A stretch of 13,205 nucleotides of DNA from UBA8516 sp964434855 (GTDB taxonomy: Archaea > Thermoproteota > Nitrososphaeria > Nitrososphaerales > Nitrosopumilaceae): NCBI GenBank assembly GCA_964434855.1, contig CAYSWR010000030.1:1-13205 (forward strand), read 5' to 3'. Made by a program: the position numbers and the translations under genes. Position 1 is the stretch's first letter; each line of letters opens with the position of its first letter. Of this stretch, positions 1 to 6,274 are shown one piece after another. The notes under the pieces were generated by a model. It searched no databases, was not told the origin of the DNA, and saw only the letters and a program-made list of their open reading frames with translations.

Positions 1-93
1 GACATTGTTTATACATATGGATTTTAAATGATATAAAATAAGTCTCCCAAATTTGAAAATGACTCGAGTCAAATCATGATATGGCTAGAATAA
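1..93. other. Intergenic edge with palindrome and AT boxes
   Basis: No gene can be supported inside this stretch. It holds a perfect 12-bp palindrome, TGACTCGAGTCA (60-71), followed by a second 8-bp palindrome, ATCATGAT (73-80), just downstream of the heme O synthase stop. An AT box (ATATAAAA, 31-38) could serve a gene that begins at the window edge on the minus strand (ATG at 5-3), or a rightward transcript. The sequence does not decide between these. Confidence 0.35.
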
Positions 94-966
94 TTAGATT
101 CTAAAGTTAAAAGCGGCATCCAGTGCTATTGCTACAAATATTATTGTAAGATATGGTGCAGTAACCTTGTATGCTTTCCAGGCAAATTCTGATGTTGGAT
201 TTTTTGTAAGCTTGTAATGATACACAAACAATAAACCGCCTGAGATTGCAGCGATTGTAAAATACACAAGACCTAATCCAAATGCATAGAGCATTAGGGA
301 ATAAGGCAACAAGATTGCAGTATTGATCAAAATATACTGTGATGTTCTTTGCATTCCAACTAACACTGGAAGCATTGGGACCTTGGCTTGTGCATAATCA
401 TCTCTGATCTTCATAGCAAGACACCAAAAGTGAGAGGGAGTCCAGACAAAAACCAACATTCCTACCAGTGCTCCAAGTAAATCCATCGAACCAGTTGCAG
501 CTGACCATCCAGCCATTGAGGCAGCACTTCCTGCAAATCCTCCAATTACAATGTTTGATGAATTGTTTCGTTTAAGCCACACAGTGTAGACTATAACGTA
601 AAAGAAAATTCCTAATGCAATGAAAAATGTAGAAACAAGATTTAGTGTAATTCCAGCATAAATTACTGAAGCTGCACTAACTATCAACCCATACCAAAGT
701 ACACTTTTTGCAGACATTCTGCCAGATGGGATTGGTCTTGTGCTCGTACGTTTCATCAAGAGATCAATATCTTTGTCATAATAATGATTTAATGCACTGG
801 AACCAGCGGAAGCAAGTGCTCCGGATATGATGATGTGCAAAAGGCCCCAATTATTTAGCTCAGGACCGATAAACTTGCTTGCTGCATACATGGATGTAAC
901 TGCAGTAATTACAAGTAGAATTACAATACGTGGTTTTGATATTTCTAAGATCTCTTTTAATCCCAA
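94..966 (-). CDS. ctaB: Protoheme IX farnesyltransferase (heme O synthase)
   Basis: This membrane enzyme of the UbiA family transfers a farnesyl group to heme b to make heme O, the precursor of the hemes used by terminal oxidases. The 290-residue length is typical. The first aspartate-rich motif is N60-H-Y-Y-D64-K-D-I-D68 followed by MKRTSTRP. The CtaB hallmark WTPSHFW lies at 175-181, and the second Asp motif DDYAQAKVPMLP at 189-200. Hydrophobic segments spread over the whole protein fit eight or nine helices. The start is TTG at 966; no ATG exists before the upstream in-frame TAA. An AT box (AAATTAAAT, minus strand, 992-1000) sits about 30 nt upstream, so the mRNA is probably leaderless or nearly so. 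It is divergent from a membrane copper protein, which fits a respiratory role. Family assignment is firm; the exact start is less so. Confidence 0.95.
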   Translation of the reverse strand: MGLKEILEISKPRIVILLVITAVTSMYAASKFIGPELNNWGLLHIIISGALASAGSSALNHYYDKDIDLLMKRTSTRPIPSGRMSAKSVLWYGLIVSAASVIYAGITLNLVSTFFIALGIFFYVIVYTVWLKRNNSSNIVIGGFAGSAASMAGWSAATGSMDLLGALVGMLVFVWTPSHFWCLAMKIRDDYAQAKVPMLPVLVGMQRTSQYILINTAILLPYSLMLYAFGLGLVYFTIAAISGGLLFVYHYKLTKNPTSEFAWKAYKVTAPYLTIIFVAIALDAAFNFRI

Positions 967-1032
967 CTCTTTGTTAGCAGTTTTGTTAGGGATTTAATTT
1001 CTTCGAAGTTTGCAATCTCACGTCCAAAAGGA

Positions 1033-1040
1033 TTATTTAT
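1033..1040 (+). promoter_or_regulatory. TATA box for the cupredoxin gene
   Basis: TTATTTAT is centred about 27 nt before the ATG at 1064, the usual archaeal TATA-to-transcription-start distance. It predicts a leaderless message starting at or near that ATG. This is why the ATG at 1064 is preferred over the in-frame TTG at 1010, which would place the TATA box inside the gene. Confidence 0.55.
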
Positions 1041-1063
1041 CTCACTTCGTTCATGTACCACAA

Positions 1064-2164
1064 ATGAGCGACTGGGATCTTATGATGCCTGGAATGGGTC
1101 TTACTGCAGTAGGACTGGCAGGCGTGGTCATCTCGTACGCTGGCATTGCCAAGACATTCATTGATGGAATGCATGCGCTCACTGGGCTTACCATGTTCGT
1201 AGGTCTGATCTTTTTGGCATGTGGAATACTAAATGGAGGAATTTCTACGAGTAATCGAGCCAAAGCTACTACTTTGGTAATTTTTGGCATTGCAGGTTCC
1301 TTTGGAGCATTTGCTTTCACAATGACAGCTGTTTCATCGTTACCAACATTTGCAGGAGTTTTGCTTGTTATCGTAGTTCCAACAGTTGTCATTTCTTATG
1401 CTGCAATGAAAATGCCGCAATATGCCAAACCGATATCTGTGATATTTATCATGGCAGCAGGTGTTGGACTTGCATCCTTTGTCGTGCTAGGATTTGTAGG
1501 ACCAGGTGCACAGTTTTCATTGGAACCGCCTGTTGAGGAAATAGAAAAGCCAGCAGAACAAGTACCTGTTGTAAAGGCAATACCAGTTGAGATACTTGCA
1601 GGTTCTTCTACTCCTGATAATCCTGATTATAATCCAGATGTACTGACTGTCTCAAAAGGCGATGTAGTTGAATGGACAAATAATGATAATGCCGCACATA
1701 CAGTAACTAGCGATGCTGGTGCTGGAACTACATTTGACTCTGGTCTTATCTCAGCTGGTAGCAAATATCAACTCGATACTAAAAATATTGCAGCAGGAGA
1801 ATACCAATACATCTGTACTGTGCATCCGTTTATGACAGCAACTCTGGTAGTAAAAGAACCATCAGCACCAGTAACTGCTCAAGTGAGTATTCCACAGGGA
1901 GCAATGACACAAAGTGACGGACAACTGTATTTTGATCCACAAGAAATTACAGTTTCGGTTGGGACTACGGTAGTTTGGTCAAACGATGACACCGCAGCAC
2001 ACACAGTCACAAGTGGAAATCCAAGCTCAGGTCCATCCGGAACATTTGATTCAGGAATATTTGCAGCAGGAAAAACATTTGAATACAAATTTGATTCTTC
2101 TGGAACGACAGAGTACTACTGTCAAGTTCATCCATGGATGACAGGAAAAGTCGTAGTACAGTAG
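1064..2164 (+). CDS. Membrane-anchored tandem plastocyanin-like copper protein
   Basis: From the ATG at 1064 the product is 366 residues. About the first 145 residues contain five hydrophobic helices. A proline/glutamate linker follows, then two type-1 copper (cupredoxin) domains expected to face the outside of the membrane. Domain 1 has the ligands H212 (in AAHTV), C251, H254 and M257 (in CTVHPFM). Domain 2 has H313, C353, H356 and M359 (in CQVHPWM). Both copper sites therefore look complete. Proteins of this kind are abundant in ammonia-oxidising archaea, where they are thought to replace cytochrome c as electron carriers; the specific partner here is unknown. The divergent heme O synthase suggests a link to the terminal oxidase, which is inference. 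A TTG at 1010 would add 18 residues but would leave no room for the TATA box. Confidence 0.9.
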   Translation: MSDWDLMMPGMGLTAVGLAGVVISYAGIAKTFIDGMHALTGLTMFVGLIFLACGILNGGISTSNRAKATTLVIFGIAGSFGAFAFTMTAVSSLPTFAGVLLVIVVPTVVISYAAMKMPQYAKPISVIFIMAAGVGLASFVVLGFVGPGAQFSLEPPVEEIEKPAEQVPVVKAIPVEILAGSSTPDNPDYNPDVLTVSKGDVVEWTNNDNAAHTVTSDAGAGTTFDSGLISAGSKYQLDTKNIAAGEYQYICTVHPFMTATLVVKEPSAPVTAQVSIPQGAMTQSDGQLYFDPQEITVSVGTTVVWSNDDTAAHTVTSGNPSSGPSGTFDSGIFAAGKTFEYKFDSSGTTEYYCQVHPWMTGKVVVQ

Positions 2165-2171
2165 AGCAACA

Positions 2172-2579
2172 TTGCAACAAGCAATTCTAATTTCGAAAAA
2201 CCACATAGACATCCTATCTAAACATGCAAAAAAAGCATCTCCAAACGAGTCTTGTGCCATATTGTTTGGCAAAATTGAAAAAGACCATTTTTTAGTAAAA
2301 GACATCTTTCTAACAAGAAACATAGAAAATTCACCAGTAAACTTTACAATATCTAACGACGAACTCATCAAAGGATATCAAGAAGCAGAAAAAAGAAAAC
2401 TAGATGTGGTTGGAATTTTCCACTCCCATCCAGATTTTGAAGCTTATCCATCTGTGACAGACCAGAAATTCATGGAAATAAATCCTGTGCCATGGGTAAT
2501 ATTTTCAAACAAGAGTGAACAATTCAAATCATATATCTTTGAATCCGAAATAAAACCATTCGATCTGCATGTAGAATGA
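2172..2579 (+). CDS. JAMM/MPN+ family metalloprotease
   Basis: This 135-residue protein consists of a single JAB1/MPN (JAMM) domain. The zinc and catalytic residues are all present: E26 in ESCAILFG, and the H-x-H-x7-S-x2-D motif as H84-S-H86-P...S94-V-T-D97. Family members cleave isopeptide bonds between ubiquitin-like modifiers and targets or process small sulfur-carrier proteins; archaeal examples act on SAMP/Urm1-like proteins. The substrate here cannot be read from the sequence. The start is TTG at 2172, only 7 nt after the stop of the copper protein. No ATG is available in frame, so the two genes are probably co-transcribed. The stop is 2 nt from the stop of a convergent zinc-finger mini-gene. 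Confidence 0.88.
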   Translation: MQQAILISKNHIDILSKHAKKASPNESCAILFGKIEKDHFLVKDIFLTRNIENSPVNFTISNDELIKGYQEAEKRKLDVVGIFHSHPDFEAYPSVTDQKFMEINPVPWVIFSNKSEQFKSYIFESEIKPFDLHVE

Positions 2580-2581
2580 AT

Positions 2582-2680
2582 TTATTTGTGAATGCTTTTT
2601 TTGTGTCTCTCTAGATGTTCTTTATCAGTAAAGGATACGTTGCACTCCTTACATTTGAAAGTAGTTCCAAGATGCCACAA
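2582..2680 (-). CDS. C2H2 zinc-finger mini-protein
   Basis: A 32-residue reading frame carries one classical C2H2 zinc finger: FKCKECNVSF, then the helix TDKEHLERH, then a second His. The spacing is C-x2-C-x12-H-x4-H with the conserved Phe and Leu in place. Single-finger proteins this small are common in archaea and may bind nucleic acid or protein. The start taken is TTG at 2680, with a T-rich box (CTTTTACG on the minus strand, 2703-2710) about 26 nt before it. An in-frame ATG at 2701 (MKHYVL) is cut off by TGA at 2681-2683, so the gene either begins at TTG or was shortened by a mutation. It lies 46 nt after the cyclophilin-like gene on the same strand and meets the JAMM gene end to end. Confidence 0.65.
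   Translation of the reverse strand: MWHLGTTFKCKECNVSFTDKEHLERHKKSIHK
2596..2602 (+). terminator. T7 tract after the JAMM gene
   Basis: A run of seven T begins 16 nt after the JAMM stop codon, consistent with a T-tract archaeal terminator for the plus-strand pair. On the other strand the same bases encode the two lysines between the zinc-binding histidines of the mini-protein, so the site is shared between terminator and coding sequence. Confidence 0.35.
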
Positions 2681-2726
2681 TCACAATACATAATGCTTCA
2701 TGACGTAAAAGCATTTTCCTGATGTC

Positions 2727-3119
2727 TTATTTAGATGTCCTAAAAGTAACCCTCAATCCATCTGGTATGTCTTTTAAAAATTTTTTATCGACTGTCTTTA
2801 TTTTGCCAATTACATTTACCGGAGAGTATGGTCTGATCTCGTCCTTTTTTCCTATTGGTGTTGGACCAAAAAAGAGACATATGGCTTTGCCTGGAGGCCA
2901 ATAAGCCACATCCATTAGTTCTACTGATGATTTTGCATTTTCTTCTTCTACAACAACTGGAGTTTCACTTGTGTAAAGCTCTTCGCCCCAAGAATTTATT
3001 GCAACAGTAAATGGTAAACGATCAAGGAAGGCCTTGACAGTCTTTGGTGACATTTTATCATCTAATTCTAAATCTATAGTCTTTATTTTTGGGAAATCAA
3101 CTGTGATCGTGTATTTCAT
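2727..3119 (-). CDS. Cyclophilin-like fold protein (DUF369/TM1367 type)
   Basis: The 130-residue product from the ATG at 3119 resembles the small archaeal/bacterial family with a cyclophilin-like beta-barrel (Pfam Cyclophil_like). Recognisable parts are an N-terminal beta strand (MKYTITVDFP), the helix MSPKTVKAFLDRLPF, the NSWGEELY segment, and the DVAYWPPGKAICLFFGPTP loop, which is typical of this family. Members have the fold of peptidyl-prolyl isomerases but no proven activity. The open frame extends upstream to 3254, but that part would encode a hydrophobic tail across the divergent gene and lies beyond a good TATA box (3140-3147), so 3119 is chosen. The zinc-finger mini-gene follows 46 nt downstream. 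Confidence 0.85.
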   Translation of the reverse strand: MKYTITVDFPKIKTIDLELDDKMSPKTVKAFLDRLPFTVAINSWGEELYTSETPVVVEEENAKSSVELMDVAYWPPGKAICLFFGPTPIGKKDEIRPYSPVNVIGKIKTVDKKFLKDIPDGLRVTFRTSK

Positions 3120-3139
3120 AATAAATCCAGTGATTTGAA

Positions 3140-3147
3140 TTAAATAT
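3140..3147. promoter_or_regulatory. Shared divergent TATA-like box
   Basis: TTAAATAT (ATATTTAA on the other strand) is centred at 3143.5, exactly 24.5 nt from the first base of both divergent start codons (3119 minus, 3168 plus). Either orientation gives a plausible archaeal TATA box for a leaderless mRNA, so one element could serve both genes. Confidence 0.5.
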
Positions 3148-3167
3148 CCCTTCTTGAAATAAACACC

Positions 3168-3425
3168 ATGGACATTCACGTATACGATACATATGTAGAG
3201 GCAAAGGATGGTCACACGATGCACTTTGATGTTATTACGGATGTTAAAGATCACACAAAAGCAATCGAGTTTGCAAAGGAATGGCTAAAAACCGTCGGAG
3301 AAAGTGATTCAAAAGTAACAACCGAAGAGTGCCAATTTTGTCATACTCAAGGCGCACCTGAGCCAATCGCGGATCAAATTCGCAAAAATGGATACTTCAT
3401 CCAAAAGATGGAAGGCTGTCCATAA
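3168..3425 (+). CDS. DUF2024 family protein
   Basis: This 85-residue protein matches the DUF2024 family over its whole length: N-terminal MDIHVYDTYVEAKDGHTMHFD, the helix KAIEFAKEWL, the cysteine/histidine cluster E54-C-Q-F-C58-H59, and the C-terminal GYFIQKMEGCP ending with C84. The conserved cysteines suggest a metal site, but no function is established for the family. The gene starts at the ATG at 3168, is probably leaderless, and is divergent from the cyclophilin-like gene across 48 bp. A T-tract follows the stop. Confidence 0.88.
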   Translation: MDIHVYDTYVEAKDGHTMHFDVITDVKDHTKAIEFAKEWLKTVGESDSKVTTEECQFCHTQGAPEPIADQIRKNGYFIQKMEGCP

Positions 3426-3429
3426 ACTA

Positions 3430-3440
3430 TTTTTTAATTT
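3430..3440 (+). terminator. T-rich tract after DUF2024
   Basis: TTTTTTAATTT begins 5 nt after the DUF2024 stop and fits an archaeal T-tract terminator without a stem-loop. The adjoining TTTTATAAA (3437-3445) could also be the TATA box of the next gene, predicting a leader of about 25-30 nt for that gene. Confidence 0.4.
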
Positions 3441-3495
3441 TATAAACTCCTACTATTCAGAAATCTTTTTAGAATGAATTGGATGATGTGGTGTG

Positions 3496-3693
3496 ATGGA
3501 GACAAAGAAAGATGCCTATAGTAAACTAACTGTAGAAGGAGAAAAAAAGACACAGTGGATTTGTGGTTGTTTTGAAACAGTTGATGGGTTTTTCAAATTT
3601 TGCAATGACCACGATAATGCCATGAGAAAGACTATCGAAGCACAAATAGATGAACTTGATATGACTATGGTAGTTGACGAAAATAAAGTCTAA
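3496..3693 (+). CDS. Small Cys/His protein, possible zinc-binding
   Basis: The product is 65 residues from the ATG at 3496; a GTG just before it (3493) would add one residue. No family is recognised. The middle has C23-x-C25 and C36-x2-H39 around an aromatic stretch (DGFFKFC), spacing that could bind a single zinc ion. The C-terminal third is predicted to be helical and acidic. A TATA-like TTTTATAAA at 3437-3445 gives a short leader, and GGATGATG at 3481-3488 resembles a weak ribosome-binding site 7 nt before the ATG. The last codons overlap the end of the convergent pyrophosphatase gene: TAA at 3691-3693 here, TAG at 3692-3690 on the other strand. Confidence 0.65.
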   Translation: METKKDAYSKLTVEGEKKTQWICGCFETVDGFFKFCNDHDNAMRKTIEAQIDELDMTMVVDENKV

Positions 3694-5732
3694 TGTACTA
3701 GAACAAGAATCCCAACAAATGCAGAGACAAACACTATAGATACAGTATTTAACAATTTGATTACCGTATTTAGTGCAGGTCCTGCGGTGTCTTTGTATGG
3801 GTCACCAATGACGTCGCCAACGATTGTAATCTTGTGTTCTTCACTACCTTTGCGTCCTTGGATCTCGACATATTTTTTCGCATTATCCCATGCTCCACCT
3901 GTGTTTGCCAAGTGATATGCCAAGAAAATTCCTGTAACAACTGCACCCATCAATAATCCTGCTACTGCAGGGGGACCTAAAACTACTCCAAGAATTATCG
4001 GTGCAATAATTGTTAGAGTTGCAGACTTCCATAATTCTCTAAGTGAGGCTACAGTTGCAACATCAACACACTTTGCATAATCTGGTTTTACTTTGCCAGT
4101 AAGAATGTCTGGATGTTCTTTGAATTGTCTTCTAACTTCTTCAACCATTTTTCCTGCCGCCCTTGAAACTGCAGCGATGAGCTGACTTGTGATGAAGAAA
4201 GGCAATAGTCCACCTACAAGCAATCCTATTATGATTGCTGGATTTGAAAGACTGTAATCAAACGCAACATGGAATATTTTTTCTGCTTCATATTGGAAAG
4301 CTTGAATCATAGCTAGTGCTGCAAGACCGGCACTTGCTATTGCAAATCCTTTGGTAACTGCCTTTGTAGTGTTTCCTACGGCATCTATCTCATCAGTGAC
4401 TTTGCGGTTTGCTTCTCCCATGCCAGTCATTTCTACAATCCCTCCGGCATTGTCACTGATTGGACCAAAGGCATCTATGCTAAGCACTATGCCTGCAAGG
4501 CTTAGCATGGCCATTGCAGTAAGAGATGTGCCGAATATTCCGTAAATTGTTGATTGTGAAGGATCTGGTGCAGCAGACGAAGCTATTGCAAATGACAATG
4601 CAAGTGCAACAACTATTGCAATCATAAATGGTCCAGTTGAACGCATTCCCTGTATTATTCCCATTAATGTCAACGAGGCATATCCCCACTTGGCAGACTC
4701 GGAAATTTCTTGGACTGGTCTGAATCGGTAGCTTGTAAAATAGTCAGTAATTCTTTGTATTACTGGAACAAGAATCACTCCAATTACAGTAGTACCAAAC
4801 AGTGCGTATGCAAGTGGAGTCTGACCAAGGAACAAGTTTGTGAATACAAAATTAAGTGCGATTGCTATTGCAGCAGAAACATAAAATGCGCGATTCAAAG
4901 GTTTCATAACTTCGGTCATCTTCCTTGGTCCAATTGTTGCAGTACCAATTATTGATGCGATTAATCCTGATGCTCCAATTAAGATTGGATAAAGCAAGTT
5001 TTGCGGAGTGCCAATTAATGCTCCAAGAAGTAACGAAGCAAGCATAGTTACAATATATGATTCGTAAATGTCAGAACCCATGCCAGCTGCATCTCCTACG
5101 TTGTCACCAACGTTATCTGCAATGGTAGCTGGGTTTCGCGGGTCGTCTTCTGGGATGTTTGCTTCCACTTTGCCAACCAAGTCTGCGCCCATGTCTGCAG
5201 CCTTTGTGAAGATTCCTCCGCCGACTCTGATAAACAAAGCAATGAGACTTGCACCAATGCCAACACCAGCTATTGTGATTGGATCTGGAAATGCGAAATA
5301 AAGTAATGTGATTGCTAAAAGCGCCATGGCAGGAACTGCAAGACCAACTGTAGCTCCTCCTCTAAACGCAAGAGCAAACGTGTGGCCCAGTCCTTTTCCT
5401 GACGCATTTGCTACACGAACAGCAGCCTTTACTGTGATCTTTAATGAAATTAATCCTGCAATTGCAGAAAGTCCTGCTCCCACTGCAAAGGCAATGCCGT
5501 TTGAAAATCCAATTGCTGCACCAATGATTACTGCTAAACCTATTGCAACAGGGATGACAATTTTAAATTCTCTTCGCAAAAATGCCATTGCACCGACCTT
5601 TACCGCATTTGAAATGTCAAGCATCTGTTGAGTTCCTGGCTGTTGTTTAGAAACCCAGAGAGCAAAAATTGCGGCGACTATAAATGAGACAATAGCCGCG
5701 CCTATGGGTATCATTAAATCTTGCAGCAGCAT
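3690..5732 (-). CDS. hppA: Membrane H+-translocating pyrophosphatase
   Basis: This 680-residue integral membrane pump couples hydrolysis of pyrophosphate to ion transport. The pyrophosphate/Mg2+ site is complete: D180-x3-D184-x3-K188-x-E190, the DNVGDNVGD repeat at 206-214 followed by AAGMGSDIYESY, the SIDAFGPISDNAGGI segment near 418-432, and the C-terminal GDPYKDTAGPALN. About sixteen hydrophobic helices are visible. The motif GNTTKA at 453-458 has lysine (K457) where K+-dependent enzymes have alanine, which marks the K+-independent H+-pumping class. The enzyme would recover energy from pyrophosphate released by biosynthesis. The ATG at 5732 lies about 29 nt after a strong TATA box. The gene is monocistronic by spacing and its 3' end shares 3 bases with a convergent gene. 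Confidence 0.96.
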   Translation of the reverse strand: MLLQDLMIPIGAAIVSFIVAAIFALWVSKQQPGTQQMLDISNAVKVGAMAFLRREFKIVIPVAIGLAVIIGAAIGFSNGIAFAVGAGLSAIAGLISLKITVKAAVRVANASGKGLGHTFALAFRGGATVGLAVPAMALLAITLLYFAFPDPITIAGVGIGASLIALFIRVGGGIFTKAADMGADLVGKVEANIPEDDPRNPATIADNVGDNVGDAAGMGSDIYESYIVTMLASLLLGALIGTPQNLLYPILIGASGLIASIIGTATIGPRKMTEVMKPLNRAFYVSAAIAIALNFVFTNLFLGQTPLAYALFGTTVIGVILVPVIQRITDYFTSYRFRPVQEISESAKWGYASLTLMGIIQGMRSTGPFMIAIVVALALSFAIASSAAPDPSQSTIYGIFGTSLTAMAMLSLAGIVLSIDAFGPISDNAGGIVEMTGMGEANRKVTDEIDAVGNTTKAVTKGFAIASAGLAALAMIQAFQYEAEKIFHVAFDYSLSNPAIIIGLLVGGLLPFFITSQLIAAVSRAAGKMVEEVRRQFKEHPDILTGKVKPDYAKCVDVATVASLRELWKSATLTIIAPIILGVVLGPPAVAGLLMGAVVTGIFLAYHLANTGGAWDNAKKYVEIQGRKGSEEHKITIVGDVIGDPYKDTAGPALNTVIKLLNTVSIVFVSAFVGILVLVH

Positions 5733-5756
5733 TTGTTAAATTTGCCTATTTGCGGT

Positions 5757-5765
5757 AAATATAAA
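5757..5765 (-). promoter_or_regulatory. TATA box of hppA
   Basis: On the minus strand TTTATATTT is centred 29 nt before the hppA ATG, close to the archaeal consensus. It implies a very short leader of about 0-3 nt. It lies 18 nt beyond the stop of the upstream zincin gene, so hppA probably has its own promoter. Confidence 0.6.
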
Positions 5766-5782
5766 CCATCTCTGGCTGTTTT

Positions 5783-6145
5783 TTATTTTCTTTTCTTGTA
5801 AGGCGCAAATGTTTTTCCAGCCAGTCCTTGCCTTACGAGCTTGTTGAATCTTTTTCCATGACTAAGATATGGAAATCTTAGGTGGATCAATTCATGTACA
5901 ATGGTGTTTTCCAAAGCTTTTTCATCTGGCAGTTTTCTGATGTTTAGAAAAATCATATTGTGTTGCATGTATGACACTCCATAATACTTGTAAGCTGAAG
6001 TTCTCCTGCCTTCTGTCATATTTTTTGGCATCTCAAGAACTTCTCTTGTGGTCAAAAGCACTTTGGGTTCTTGTATTCCAAATCTGTTTGCGTAGATTCC
6101 TGTCTTTTCAAGAATTCTAAATCGTAGATCAGCATCAAGCTTCAT
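5783..6145 (-). CDS. SprT/WLM-like zinc metallopeptidase (YgjP/DUF45 type)
   Basis: This 120-residue single-domain zincin has the motif VHELIHLRFPYLSHGKRF: H84-E85-x2-H88 with a third likely zinc ligand H96 in the HGKRF segment, the arrangement seen in the YgjP/SprT-like families. The rest is a short N-terminal helix, a beta hairpin (NMIFLNIRKLP) before the active helix, and a basic C-terminus ending KKRK. Related proteins include DNA-protein crosslink proteases, but small archaeal members have no assigned substrate. There is no signal peptide, so it should be cytoplasmic. The gene starts at the ATG at 6145 and is followed 50 nt later by hppA on the same strand. Confidence 0.82.
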   Translation of the reverse strand: MKLDADLRFRILEKTGIYANRFGIQEPKVLLTTREVLEMPKNMTEGRRTSAYKYYGVSYMQHNMIFLNIRKLPDEKALENTIVHELIHLRFPYLSHGKRFNKLVRQGLAGKTFAPYKKRK

Positions 6146-6274
6146 TGTTCTTTTTTATTTGTAAAAGTGCTTTAATCATAAATGTCAATTGTTGTGTCTG
6201 AGCTTGTTTACTTTAGCTATTTTTAGAATTCATTCAGACGTTTTGGTAGTTTCTAGATAGTTTTGAAATATAGT

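Noticed and set aside
1010..1063. TTG start of the copper protein adding 18 residues
   Set aside because: The TATA box at 1033-1040 would lie within the coding sequence, and the ATG at 1064 begins directly before the first membrane helix.
1051..1392. 113-codon minus-strand open frame
   Set aside because: It lies opposite the membrane helices of the copper protein, whose frame is confirmed by two complete cupredoxin sites downstream.
3120..3254. N-terminal extension of the cyclophilin-like protein to 3254
   Set aside because: It would give a hydrophobic segment overlapping DUF2024 and place the TATA box inside the gene. The ATG at 3119 fits the family start.
5068..5631. Two plus-strand open frames rich in Pro, Ala and Met
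   Set aside because: They mirror the conserved pyrophosphatase coding sequence on the minus strand and have no recognisable features.
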